This document shows positions 49,960 to 62,345 of a stretch of DNA of 64,000 nt, piece by piece. Positions within the stretch are counted from its first letter, which is position 1, and each line of letters starts with the position of its first letter. Source of the DNA: Drosophila persimilis (taxonomy: Eukaryota; Arthropoda; Insecta; Diptera; Drosophilidae); contig NW_020825312.1 in assembly GCF_003286085.1 (NCBI RefSeq), positions 5,766,001-5,830,000 of the forward strand, read 5' to 3'. The notes beneath the pieces were generated by a model. The model did not search any database. It was given only the letters and a program-made list of their open reading frames with translations, and was not told where the DNA came from. The position numbers were made by a program, and so were the translations under genes.

Positions 49960-51022
49960 GTAAATATACACTCATTCACTCATTCATTCATTCACTCATT
50001 CATTCATTCGTTCGTTCGAGTGGACAAAGGATGGATTCCGCCACATGCCCACGTGTCTATGCAAATAATTGTAATTAAGTGAAGTGTCTTCTGTGCTGTT
50101 CTGGTGGCAATCAAAATGCCAGAGACAGAGAATACGGGAAAACAGGCATTCTGTGGATGGATACTTGCCACTTAATCGAAGCCACTAAGCGCCACTAAGG
50201 TGTTGCAAACTATATTAAAAAATACAAAAAAAAGAGGTAAACGGGAGAGAAATTGTTGCAGGGAAATGTCCCATATATGATAGGGGATGGGGGTGCTTTC
50301 ACTATGCATTTTCATATCTGAATAAATAGTCATAGCCGTCGTCGTCGCAGGCGGGAGAGGAGGAGTGATGGATGCACCTTCCACGCCACTTTCCTCGACA
50401 ATGCGGAGGAGAGAGGAGCCCGAAGGACAGACAGACAGATGTAGGAGCTTACGAGGCACCCAGGAGGCACCCAGGAGGCAACACAACGGCCAAGTGGTAA
50501 CCAACAGTCAGCCAACTGATACGATACAAGAGCCTCCTGCGTCCTGCCGCCTGCCGCCTGCCTCCTGCCTGGAGAATGGGTTTTAGAGCTTCGAGGGGCT
50601 TCTAGGGGGGTTCTAGGGGGTTCTGGGGGATGGTAGAAAATGCGGCAGCAATATGTTCGCCTGTCAGTTTCATGCATTTCATATCGAAAACCATTCCTTC
50701 TTTTACTTGAGTGAGTTTTATGAGCAACGAGCCGAACCAGAACTGCTGCTGCTGCTGCATGGTGTGTGGGTGTGTCTGGGTGTGCGTGGGTGGTGGGGGG
50801 GATACATCTATGATGATGCTCCACTGGATACATTGTATCCTTGTATCCACCCCATCATCATCGTGCCACACAGATGGAGTAGCATCAGTGGCCCCGTTTA
50901 TATGCATAGTTTTTGGTTGCTGCTGCGATTGTGGAGAACTGTGGACAACAGAAGAGCGAACCCGTGGGGGAGAGAGGCAGAGAAGAGAGAGAGAAGTGAG
51001 AACTGGGTTAGAGATTCGTGTG

Positions 51023-51061
<39 letters not shown>

Positions 51062-52376
51062 TGTTGTTCTCCTCTTATATTAAATGAAAATTCCAATTAC
51101 TTTTTATGGGATGTACAGCGCACACACACACACACACACACACAGACACACAAACACTTTACTCAAATGCAAAATGGAGGAAAGGAGAACACTGTCTGAA
51201 TGGTTCGGTTTGGAGGGAATTGTACTTTAAAACGGGACCTTTTGTGGCACCTTTCAGGGGGGACTCGAACGATCTCGTGCAATGATCTCCGAGTGTCTGT
51301 TCGCTTATGGGAACATTCCACGGAAATTGCAATGAATATTCGCCCCTTTTTTCTACTCCCGCTTTAAGGTAAGTTATGGAAACATTTGCCTCTGGGGCAG
51401 GAGTTGGTAAATAAGCAAGAATATATGTTATGTATATGTATATGTGCCTGTGTGCTTGTATCTAAGGGGCACGCTGACACGCGGGGGGAGGGAGGGGGCC
51501 ACGGGGCAACGTTGCTCAACCGATATTTGATGGGGTCACCGAATGCTCGACCGAAACTTTCAACTGCATCGCAACAAACTTGCAGCGCTGGATGTGGCAC
51601 CGTGGCACCGTGGCACCGTGGCACACCGTAGCAGAAGGGAATTTAATAATTCAAGTAGCTTCAGAGAGAGAGCCTCCACTCAGGCCGCAGGCCGCAGGGT
51701 GCAGGGTGCAGGGAGCAGGGCCTGACGTCCCCTCTAATGACCTACTTGAGAAGCTTGCAACAAACAACAACTGCAAAAAAACGGATGCCTCCCACACGAA
51801 TAATTTGTGTGTGGTGCATGCCACGGCCCACCGCCACCGTGTGGGTCAGGTGGTTTCTGTAGCTCACAAAACTTGTTCAGTGGGGGCCTGCTTTTGGGTT
51901 GACTTTTGCAAGTTTCGTTTCGTTTCGGTTTCGACAGAACTTCAAGTGCGTTCCGTCCCCGAACCCCAAGCCCCGAACCGAAACCCGAGCGAAGGACGCA
52001 TTCCACTTGCGGCAAATGTGTGTGCAGCCCAGTCGAAGGAGAGCGGACAAAAGGAGTGGAGTTTCAGGAGTCCACAATCGATATCTTTCCATCAATAGAT
52101 ACCTATAGATAGATACAGATCAACAGTAGATTTGATGAGTCCCCTGTACCCTGTCGCTGTACGCTGTCCCCTATCCCGAGCCCTGGCTCGCATTATGATT
52201 GAAATGCTGGCTGGGCTTCAAATCATTTCGTTACGTCTTTTGTTGCACAAACAAGCAGATGGCCAAGAGGGTGGACATATCGCATATCACATATCACATA
52301 TCAAACAGACACACAACTCGATTTTGCTCGTTAGACAGCATTTGTTTCGGACAGTTGGCAACTAATTTGTTTTGAA
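49960..52376. other. Presumed intron after the alternative first exon
   Basis: It holds a CATT-type run at about 49970-50018, a CTG run at 51028-51058 (about ten units), a CA run at about 51121-51144, a CACCGTGG octamer array at 51595-51627 and a CATATCA heptamer array at 52276-52304. No acceptor with an in-frame continuation in phase 2 was recognised. Confidence 0.45.
51028..51058 (+). repeat. CTG trinucleotide microsatellite
   Basis: About ten CTG units, noncoding in this context. Confidence 0.85.
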
Positions 52377-52764
52377 ATGGATGTCGAGCTTCCTTCATGG
52401 GGTCCAGCAGGGGAGCCAGAGGTCAACAAATTGAATAAAAAAATGGCAAGGCAAGCGAAGATTATTTGGGTCACCGGATGGAGAGGGCGTATGACTATCC
52501 GTCGAAAAGAAACAGATCCGAATGTTGTGACTTCTAAGGACAGGCGAATGAAATTCAACGAAACACAGCAGACGAAACCTCCGAAAAACCTCCAAAAGAT
52601 GGGATATACCATCTATATTTATGTGCTGTCTCGTGTCACGGCTGAGCGATGCCAGGAAGGTGGACCGTATTGGCCGTCCAAATGGTAGACCGGAAACACA
52701 CGAAAAACCGCAAAACTATTACGAAAATGTGCGTGTGAGCATGTCGCACACCATACCTGTGTAA
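52377..52764 (+). pseudogene. Short ORF with a probable frameshift, product unknown
   Basis: An ATG frame from 52377 runs 103 codons to TAG at 52688. It is basic, non-repetitive and starts MDVELPSWGPAGEPEVNK, with IIWVTGWRGRMTIRRKE in the middle. A second plus frame overlaps the end and continues coherently to TAA at 52762-52764 (SRLSDARKVDRIGRPNGR, then PETHEKPQNYYENVRV). The change of frame around 52630-52680 suggests one lost or gained base in a once longer protein, or else two fortuitous frames. It lies between the alternative first exon and the nested minus-strand gene, in sequence free of microsatellites. I do not recognise a family. Confidence 0.3.
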
Positions 52765-53370
52765 TGGCACGAGATTGGGTATTAGCTGATGAAAAACATT
52801 ATCAGAAACGCATTCAATTTCCTATTAGACTGCCATTGGCAATGGCGGGTCGGCTAGTTAATGGATAGTTCAGTGATTCAAAAAGGGATTTCGAATTCGT
52901 GTTTATGTAGTTTGTATTTGGACTGAAAAAGTGTTACAACAGAACAGCAGATGTTGTATTCAAGTGTGGGTCGGCAGTAATCGGTGCGGTGTGTTCCATG
53001 TATTCCTTGTGGTCTATTTGGGGCTGTGGCTCAATCCGGACAACTGATGAAGCCATTCAACATCCAGGGATCCGGCTGCTCGCCGTCATCGCACAGGCTG
53101 GGCGGAGGATTGGAGGACGACAACTGGATGATGACTTTGAGGCCAAGGTCACTGTCGCACAGGCTGGGTCGGCTGCTCCAGGCGCTCCTCGAAGGACACA
53201 GTGGGGCCAGTTCCAGTTCCAGTTCCCGGAGCTAGAAGAGCGATTAGAGCACATCGTCAGGATCATCCTCCTGGCTTGCCTCTATCTTTTGCCTGTTTTG
53301 GGCAGAGACGTGGATGTAGCCTATGATTCGCTTTCTGTTAGTTTTCGGGATCTTTGCCCCGCGTGTGGCT

Positions 53371-53940
53371 TTACTCACGTTGCCGCTGCTTCCGGAATTT
53401 TCGAATCGGATTCGGTTTCGGACTGGAATTGGGGCCTGGGACCCTCTTCGGGACTTGCACGCTTCTACTGCCGGCGGGGTCATTGGCGGGGGCATCCTGC
53501 CTCTGCTCCTCCTTCTTCAGACTCACCCTCGAAGTCCTCTGCTCCTCCTTCTTCAGACTCACCCTCGAAGTCACCTGTTGGGGGACCGTGGGCTTACGCT
53601 GGCGGCTGCTGGCCGGGCTCTGTCTGGCAAAGGACCTCGACCGAGTGGCGCTGCGGCTGGGGTTGGCGCGGAGCGATACCACATCCTCCAAGCTTGCGCC
53701 CCTCTGTATGATGCGCCGGAGGAGGGCGTTCTCCTGCATGAAGCGGGCGCGCAGGTTGCGCATATCCTCCATCAGTTGCCCCCGGCTCTGCTCCAGAACC
53801 ATCAGCTTCTGCTGCTCGGTGGCCAGCGTCTGTAACAGTCGGTTGAACATGTTGTTGTTCTGCTCCTGGTTCCACTCGGGATCCCGCTCGTGATCCCGCC
53901 TCCGGCTCGGACGGTCGCCAATCTTCTTCGTGTCGGACAT
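53371..53940 (-). CDS. Nested single-exon gene, 189-residue coiled-coil protein
   Basis: On the minus strand, ATG at 53940 (MSDTKKIGDRPSRRRDHERD) opens a 189-codon frame ending with TAA at 53371-53373. The N-terminus is highly charged. Residues about 25-80 form an evident amphipathic coiled coil (NMFNRLLQTLATEQQKLMVL followed by EQSRGQLMEDMRNLRARF). Residues 90-115 are Arg/Ser-rich. Residues 124-147 are two perfect copies of TSRVSLKKEEQR, a 36-base DNA duplication at 53501-53572. The tail is basic and proline-containing. A GTGAGTAA overlaps the last codons, but the downstream acceptors I tried give immediate stops, so an intronless gene is preferred. The family is not recognised. It lies antisense within the large gene's presumed intron. 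A testis-biased nested gene is plausible but unproven. Confidence 0.6.
   Translation of the reverse strand: MSDTKKIGDRPSRRRDHERDPEWNQEQNNNMFNRLLQTLATEQQKLMVLEQSRGQLMEDMRNLRARFMQENALLRRIIQRGASLEDVVSLRANPSRSATRSRSFARQSPASSRQRKPTVPQQVTSRVSLKKEEQRTSRVSLKKEEQRQDAPANDPAGSRSVQVPKRVPGPNSSPKPNPIRKFRKQRQRE
53501..53572. repeat. 36-base perfect tandem duplication within the nested gene
   Basis: CTCTGCTCCTCCTTCTTCAG begins both units (53501-53536 and 53537-53572). The copies are identical and preserve the reading frame of the minus-strand gene, adding 12 residues. Confidence 0.95.
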
Positions 53941-56900
53941 CGTTACGGACCGGGCTCTGGAGCTCTCTTTCGGAAACAACAAATTTTGTAGACTGGAATT
54001 TGGAAGTGTTCTGTGTAGGTGTTTTGTGTGCCGACTGTGCCAAACAGATCTGAACAGCTCTATTCAGACAGGACACTGGGCCGAGGCCTACCTTTTTCTT
54101 ACAAAATTATTGTCGAATGTGCACCAATCAGTACTTTCGGATGGGCGCAATATTCAATACTCGTTCACAAAACGATGATTGACGGGATGGGCGGAGTGCG
54201 TGCTCCTTTCTCTCAGTGTTGCGTCTGCCTTCCTTTGTTTCTCGAAGTGTGGCTGACGGCTGCCTTCCCCATTTTGTCAGTGTTCGAGCGTGGGCCTCCT
54301 TCCTGCTTTAGCGCCATTAACCATCCATCTCTGCCTTTGCATGCATCAAATTGGTTCAACTATTAGAGTGAAAAACTTTGGGCCTCCCTTCCGCGCAGAC
54401 GGGGGTTCGGTTCAGACGTTCGGTTTCATGTTCTTTCCCTGGAAAGGAAGACTCTCCCGGTCCTCCTGCTCCTCCTGCTCGTCCTGCTCGTCCTGGTTCT
54501 CCTCTTCGACTGGGTCTAGCTCATATTTTGGCAGACAAACTTCAAACTATTGTTGTGGCAAGTCAATGAACTGGCAAAATCGCCTAATATTTCCACACTC
54601 CACACTCCACAGACACTTTACACTCTCCTCCATTCTCCGTCCTCCTGCAGTCCTCGAAAAAAGCTCCATTCGGGCCCTGGTCCTGTCCCTCCTTCATGTT
54701 TTGTGTGCTGTGAATGGCCAAGTATATTAAAAGTCTATTTCTTTTGGCAAGACAATAAAGTTCAGCGCGCGAGGGTGCAAAACGAACCGAAGGGATGAAG
54801 GATGAGGGATGATTGGAGGATTGGAGGATTGGAGGATTGTAGGACTCTGGATTGTGGATTGTGGATTGAGGATTGAGAAGGGTGTGCAGTGTGGAGAGAG
54901 AGAGATAGTGACAGTGTCCCTGGTCTGGTCCACTTTTTCCCTCACTATCAACGGCGGCGCTGTAACAAAAGCACAAGAAGATGAAGTACTGGCTGTAGGA
55001 GCCCAGGCTTCAGGACCGAGGACGAAGGACCCAGTACCCAGGACCCAGGACCCTGTCCCGGATCCTCGGAGAGCGAGCGGTGGGAGCCGGGCGGCTATTG
55101 TTCTACTTCGCGAAATAGCGCACATAAAAAGCCAAAGAACGACGGGCATAAATGATAAAAAACAGAAGAAGAAGCAGGAGAAGAAGAAGGAGAAGAGGTG
55201 GGGGGCATGTGGCAAGTAGTGGGCTTGCAGGGAGGAGCAGGAGGTTTTGAACGAAGCCAAAGCCAGGGCGAAAGCTGAAACAGAGGCGCGAGGCAGACAG
55301 GGAAACCGAGAGAGAGAGAGAGACAGAGAGAGAGAGCGAGAAGGAGGGAGGGAAAAGAGTTAAAAAGAAATGGATAGCGAGAAAAAGGGAGAGGGCGAGA
55401 GAGACAGGGAGAGTATAGAATGAAAATGGGATTGTGTGGAATGGTTACAGAATGGCAATCCAAGGCCCTACGTTGAATCGGTCTGCCTTTGCCTTTGCCT
55501 TTGCCTTTGCCTCTGCCCAAAGAGCCTCCTGCCCCTGCCTCCTGCCCCTGCCCCTGCCCCCTGCACCCAGCACCCAGACCATGCCGCGCCCCAACAATGT
55601 GCGACTGTCAATTCCAGCGACAAGGAAAAGGGTTAAAAATGTTTCATTGCCTCGATTCCGACTCCGACTCCGACACCGACTCTGAATCCGACGTCCGACG
55701 TCCGACCTTCCGGCTCTCCGTCGCTCCGTCTCTCCGTCTCTCCGGCTCCCCGACTGTAAAGACAACATATGCCAATAATTTACGCAATTTAGTCTTGCAA
55801 AAAAGAAAATAATGAAGAAAAACCAGAGACTGACGCACAAGAAATGGGGAAAATGTGTGGAAATGGGGAGAGGCCCAGCGAGAGAGACAGCAGCAGACAG
55901 GGAGATCCATCAGAATCAGAATCAGAGGGGCGGAGGGGGGGGAGTGATGGGGGCCTCGTGCAGAGGCCAACGGCAAGAAAAGACCTATAGACCCATAGAC
56001 CCATGGGATGGGATGGAATGGAATGGAAAGCAAACCCCGAATTGATGCTCAATTTGATATTTTAAATGTTATTCAAATTGTGTCACATTTCTCAGGGTAA
56101 TGGCTTGGAATTGTCTCCGGCAAAAAGGAAAAGGGTTCGTTCGTTCGTTCCTTTCTTCCAGGCGACCTTTTTCGCTCTTGTTTTCGTATGTTGTGGCCAT
56201 GTCTCCCATTTTATTTATTGACTGCCATTTCCAGACCCAACCCCCCACCCCATAAGAACTCATAGAGAGAGAGAGAGAGAAAGGGGTGTGCCCAGTGCCG
56301 AGCGATGCCATAGAAATGTGATCCGATGCGATGCGATGTGTAGTTCAATAAGCAAACGATTTAACCAGCGCTAAGCTAATTAGCAGCGGAGGAAGTTTCT
56401 GGCCAACCGAACCTGAGCCTTTATCTGAACCTGAACTCGAACCCCTGACCCCTAACCCTTAACCCCAGACCCCAAACCACCCTCCCCAACGGAAATGGCG
56501 TCATTAACAGCCGCTTAGGCATGCACCGCCACCTGCCACTCCCCTGCACTGTGCCACTTTGTGGCCAGCAGAAAGTTATGATCTGGGTCTCAGGGCGAAA
56601 GACATTAGCCCTTGATGGATGCTCAAACAAAGAAGGCCACAAGACAAAAGACAGATACAGATACGGATACGGGATACGGATAGAGACCTGAATGATGTCC
56701 AGAAAATACATATCTTATTGGGACACTACATTGCAAATGTATCTTTGTGTCTGTGGGATATCGAAACGAAGAAAGTTCAAAGCAAAAAGATGTACATCTC
56801 GGCTGTGTCTTATGATGGGACATCTTGTTGATATCCTGCCCATGTCCTCCATTGAAGGACGACTCGCTCTCTCTCTCTCTTTTGTACCCATCTCAATTAC

Positions 56901-59900
56901 AGCACTTGAATGAAGTCCCCTTTTGTTCGAGGAACAGGGACTGTCTCTCGTTTGATTCCTTTGGTCATTTCACTTGCCTTCGGGCCAAGCCACCGCTCCT
57001 GCTGCTGCTTCTGCCGCTGCTCCTGCTCCTGCCATCCTCTGCTAATGATGTCCAATTCCGTGTTCGATTCGGGTTCCCTTGAAGCCACAAGCACACACAC
57101 AAAGTGAACAACGTAACGTAACAACATGACATTTGAGGAGTGCACTCCTCGTTGACTGCTAATTGGACGATACGTACTCCAAGTGAAAGTGAGAGCAGGG
57201 AATATCGAATAAAATGAGGTTAACCCAAAGAAAACGAATGAAAATGAAAAACAGGAAGCGAGGAAAAGCAACAGGAAGAGGAAGACAAACTGAAGACTGA
57301 AGCACACACACAGCCATAGACACAGGGGCTAAGAGGCTAATCAGACACCCAACCTCCATCTCCATCTGCATCTTCATCTTCATCTTCATCTCCATCTCCA
57401 TCTTCGTCCTTGCTTTGGCCTCTTCTTCATCCGACTAATGCCAAGTCAAAAGGAAAAGCTCTCTGCCAAAACCAGTGTCACAGCGAGAGAGAGAGAGAGG
57501 GAGAGAGAGGGAGACAGAGAGATGCATAGAGTCAAAAGTAGCATATTTTGCGGTCACCACGCCTCACCTAACCGACGCCTCAAATCCTCGCAGCGTCGCA
57601 CTCGCAGTCGCAATCCTAGACCCAATTCCAGAGTTGCAACTCCGAGCCATCCATCCACTTTGCCACTTTGCCACTTTGCCATTTCTTCCATGTTTCATTT
57701 TTAGTTGCCACCGAACTTCTTCTGCCTCTTCCATCCCGCATCCCGCATCCCCTTTTGGGTTCTCCTTTTTTAGAGAACTTTCCCCTAGCACTCACCTCTC
57801 GGCTCCACACTCACCTCTTTGTCTGTGTGTCGGTGTGTCTGTGCGCCATGCCCCATGATGCTGCACAAAAAACTTCCGACAAAAATTCTGCAAACGCAAG
57901 CAGGAAAACATAAATCTGGCTAAAGCTAAAACGCAAACTTTTATTTAAAGAAAAAATACAAAAAAAAACAAAAAAAAAAAAAGAAACGAAAATAAGGAAC
58001 AATTTTGTGTGAGTGCGTGCAAGTGATAGAGGGATTGAGGGACTGGGATAGGGCAGAAAAGAGAAGAGAAGAGAGGAGAGGAGCAGAGCAGAGGCAGGAA
58101 GAGTGTGCTGAGTGTTTCTCGAGATGGGCGGGGATTGCGGATTGGGCTGATGGACAAGGTCGACCCTAACGGGGCCCTGCAATTCAGGGACAAAGGTCCG
58201 AAGAGTCATATATCTGAGGGAAAAATATAGAGAATGAATGGATGGCCCCCCTGTAAGACATAATACCCGTATAAGATCGTTCCCAAAAGTAGATGGAAGT
58301 CTGTCTGGAAGCTACTCATTTCTCAGATCTATAAAGTATCCCTGAAGAGCATCCTCGGATGCTATAAAGATGTTTTGTTTCGTCCACTCTTCGTGTGCCA
58401 TCCACCGGATTGTAGAGCACTCGACCGCACATAAAAATGCGAAAACAAGACTCCTCGCCCCCGTCGTCTCTCCCTGAGTGCGAGAGCGAGGTGGAAGAGA
58501 CTTTACTGGGGGGTACGACGAGTGTCTCCCCATTCTTTTTTGGTTTGTTTTTTTTTTTAAAGCAAATGTCCACATTTTGACCATTTGAAAGCCAAACATA
58601 CTCGCACAGGCAACTTTTATGCCACTGACGTGCGACTGCCTCTGCCTCTGCCTGCTGCCTCTGCCTGCTGCTGCCTGCTGCTGTTGCGGGGCATGTATCT
58701 TTTATTTCAGCTGGAGCTGGATTTTGATTGTGTGCCCCCGAGTGCGAGTGCGAGTGTGCGGCGTGCGGCGTGTGTGTGTGTGGTGTATGCAACAAACAGA
58801 CTTTGGCTGCCATTGCGACGACTTGAGCTTGAAATTTTGCAACATGCCTTCGACATCGACATCTCTTGGGTATTTTTACGACTATCTCTGCTTCGGTTCG
58901 GCTCGGACACAGGAATGGACAGCGAGACGGACTGGCCACAAAGCCAGGCGCCCGAGAGCCGCGACCACGTACCGTCCTTGCCATCCTTCCCCCCTCCCTC
59001 CTGGCCACTACTTTGATTCTGATTCTGGTTCTGGTTTGGGCTCTGGTTTGGGTTTGGGTTCGGGTTCTGGGTTTATGTTATCGGTTTAAAGCCAACGTCA
59101 ATGTTTGTTGGCCAAAAAATTCATCCGTTTGCACTGGGGCTTGCTCTCAAATGGGAGGAAGAAACGAGGGAACCAAATGAAGTACATATAAAAGACGCAG
59201 ATACAAAGAGCGAGAGAGAGAGGGAAACTGAGACTGAGACTGCGACTGCGACTGAGAATAGCAAGACGATGATGATGATGATGATGCACGTGATGCGATT
59301 CTGTGGCCCCGAGACTCGAGTCCAGCTTTAGCTTCAGCTGATTTGCCGCCAATTAGCGACTAAGTGGATTTGTGGACCAGAAACCGGGCTCCCTCCCCTC
59401 CCTCGCTCTTATGGCCTGGGTGGGTTACGTGCCAGGTCAAAATGTGGGGGGAAAAGTTGCCAATATTTATGCCGATAAACAAAATAGGAATAAACATCAG
59501 GCGAAACCTGTGCTCCGGGGCGGCGCTTGAGACTAAGCCACGTGTATATGGAAGAGGATGCGTACGTGCCACCCCGCTCAGAATGGGGCAGGCAACGGCG
59601 TCGGCATAGGCATCCCCTACTGCCCGCGAGGAGTGTGGTACGTGCCACGGGCGAACGAGACAAGTTAAATCGTCGCGTTATTGATGGCGAATGTACGTGA
59701 TAGGCTCACATGCCGCCGGACCACAGTGCAACATCATCATGCCCCTCATACCCCGCGCCACATGCTCATCATCATCATCATCATCTGGTTAATGGCCATA
59801 ATGAAGGCCGGGAGAGAACTTTGTGCCGACAACAGCTTTCAACAAACAATCGAGGAGCCTGTTACCTGTAAGCGAACTTTTTCTTCGCTGGAGAATCGAA

Positions 59901-59951
59901 GGAGCAAAAGTTTTTAGACCTCTTAGGTTAATATGATTAAAGCGACACACG

Positions 59952-59976
59952 GCTCTCTCTCTCTCTCTCTCTCTCC
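59952..59976 (+). repeat. CT dinucleotide microsatellite
   Basis: About twelve CT units followed by CCCTG. Confidence 0.85.
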
Positions 59977-62324
59977 CTGTTTCTCTTTCATCGTCACTTT
60001 CTCTACGAGTGCGTACATCCTTTAAATTCCTTCAGATTTAATGGATTTTTTTCGTCTATGCATCTTTAAGGGGTTCCCGTTTAGAGCTCCTAAGAATGTT
60101 CGAATGTTCTTTAAAATTTCGTCTCGTTAATCTAGACTAGATATTGTATCTTTTAGCCAAAGTCTGGCAGAAGCTTGAAGATATTGAAGATATATTTGTC
60201 CATCTTTTGCCACTCACCATCGAAACAAATATTGATTTGACTTTCGGTTCGGACACTCAGGCAAACCCCGCCCACCCTAGCCGCCCCCCTATACTCAATG
60301 GCAGGGGGAGGGGAGGGGAGGGGAGGGGCGAACGCGCGTCTGCATCTGACAATTTAACATTTAATTAAAAATCAATTAAAAACGTATTTTTGCACTTTGC
60401 TGTTGTGCGATGGCGACGGCGATGGCGGGAACGGGGTAGAAACAGCTACAGAAAGTTCCAAGAGGAAGCATCTAGAGCACACAGATACACGCACACACAC
60501 TCACACATGGGCACAGATGCATGTGTGTGTGTGTGGCATCGATGAAAGGGAGAAAGAGATGGGAAAGAGAGACGACCCCAGCGCACAAAAGGAAGTCGAA
60601 CAATGTTTTGCTGCTGCTTCGATGGGAACAAAAAACTATATCGTAAGCACTATAATGCACTGAAAGAAAGAAATAAGGAAGAAGAAGGATGCATATGTTT
60701 TCGGATAAACGGCAGAAGCGCAATTCGACGGAGGATCGCTGCTGCATAACGCGAGACACTTCCACATATTGCGATAGCCCACAATCTGGAATGAATATTT
60801 GTGTATTTCTCTCAGTGTACTGTATGTTTGTATGCATGCATGTGTGTGTGCGTGTGGCATGATTATTGGAATTGCATTTGAAATTGAAAGAGTTTAATTG
60901 AATTAATGTTCGCCGTGGGTTTAGATCCGAGTGCCATGCGAGAGGGGGGTCTCTGTATCCTTCCCCATAACTTCATAGATGGGAATCTTTGATGGGAATT
61001 TGTAGCGCCTTTCAATGGCTGAGGCCACTGGGTGTTGAGTGTTGAGTGGAATGCTGTTCGTTGGGGTGGGGGATGGCGATGGGTGGATGGATTTATGGAT
61101 CCATCCATCCATCCTCCTCCTTCTGGTGTTTCTGGTGGCATTTCATTTGAGCAACCTTCGACACTTTTGGGTGCAAGGGGTCGCGGCTCCTGGACACCGT
61201 TTATCTGTTGACTGCAATTAAATTGACGTGAAATTTGATTTATGAGAATATCCATCAAACACATCAAACACAGACGGAGGCACAGGTCGAAGGCTGCCCT
61301 ACAATTACCTGCAATTAGAGGGCCACCAAAGTGCATGGCGTTGCCCCTCAAATTTTGTTCTTTGGATTCCTTCTCTCGCCATAAAAAAACACTCTTGAAG
61401 TCCTCTCATCCGTTTCTCTTGTATTTCAACAGAAACCAAACCTATTCGAATGAAATCTGATACTTTTTTCCCCAAAAAGACGGGACTTTTATTACCCAAC
61501 ACATCCCCCGATTCTACGATGCTCTGATGACGATTATGATGAAAATTATGATGATTAGAACCCAAAAAAAAGCGAACATACAAACACATACACATGTATT
61601 TGTTGTAGAAGATTCGAATTCATTTGAATTTGCATAAAAAACGAAGCGAAAGAACAGACGAGTATAAAATTTGTTTGATTCCGGAATCGTTTTATGGTTA
61701 TAATGTGTCAGATGCGGGCCGTTTCATGTTGGTCGTGTTGCAGCACACTCGTATAGACCCGCCGAAACCGAAGTCAATAAAACGCATTGGGTGGTGTCAA
61801 TCCACCAAGAGAAAGAGTGAATGGGGAGAGGAGATGAGTGGAAGAGGCACAAAGAACTTGTGCTCGGGAGAGACGACGGCACCAATCAAACAATCTGTCC
61901 ATCCGTCCATCCATGCATCCCCCCCATGAGGCCTGAGCGCGGAAGAGGAGGGGCACTGCTTTTTATTATTAATTTATTTGCCATGCCGGAAAATCCGCCA
62001 ACAAAAGAATCTCAAGACGGAGACGGAGACGGACTGGACCGGACCACGACGCTGCAGGAGAGCTCTTAATAAGGATGTGAAAAAGTTCGGCACTGCTAAT
62101 TGAGCGAACATTTAATTCCTTTGGCCCTTCTTCTCGTTTAATTACGGCAGAGAGAAGAAAGGAAATTATTATTAATATACGAGTACAGACAAAAGGAAGG
62201 CCGTGTGGGTGTTACGCCACGGACGTGGAGAGATTGAGTCTCTTGGGAGGGAGACTCAATAGGCAGCAGATCAGATCTAAGTATGTATGATCTATCGGCT
62301 CGGATGATGAGTTATTCCAGATGA

Positions 62325-62345
62325 GATACCCTCTGCAAGGGTATA
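62325..62345. mobile_element. Possible isolated DINE-1-type terminal hairpin
   Basis: GATACCCTCTGCAAGGGTAT forms the ACCCT/AGGGT hairpin typical of 5' ends of DINE-1-like elements in flies. None of the internal diagnostic blocks follows, so this is at most a terminal relic. Confidence 0.3.

Noticed and set aside
53244..53378. Second exon for the nested minus-strand gene after GTGAGTAA
   Set aside because: Each acceptor tried (before 53337, and those near 53285 and 53270 as read on the minus strand) leads to a stop within a few codons, so a terminal codon at 53371 is simpler.
52989..53711. 240-codon plus frame over the nested minus-strand gene
   Set aside because: It is the shadow of the better supported minus-strand frame. 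Its 36-base repeat translates sensibly on the minus strand.
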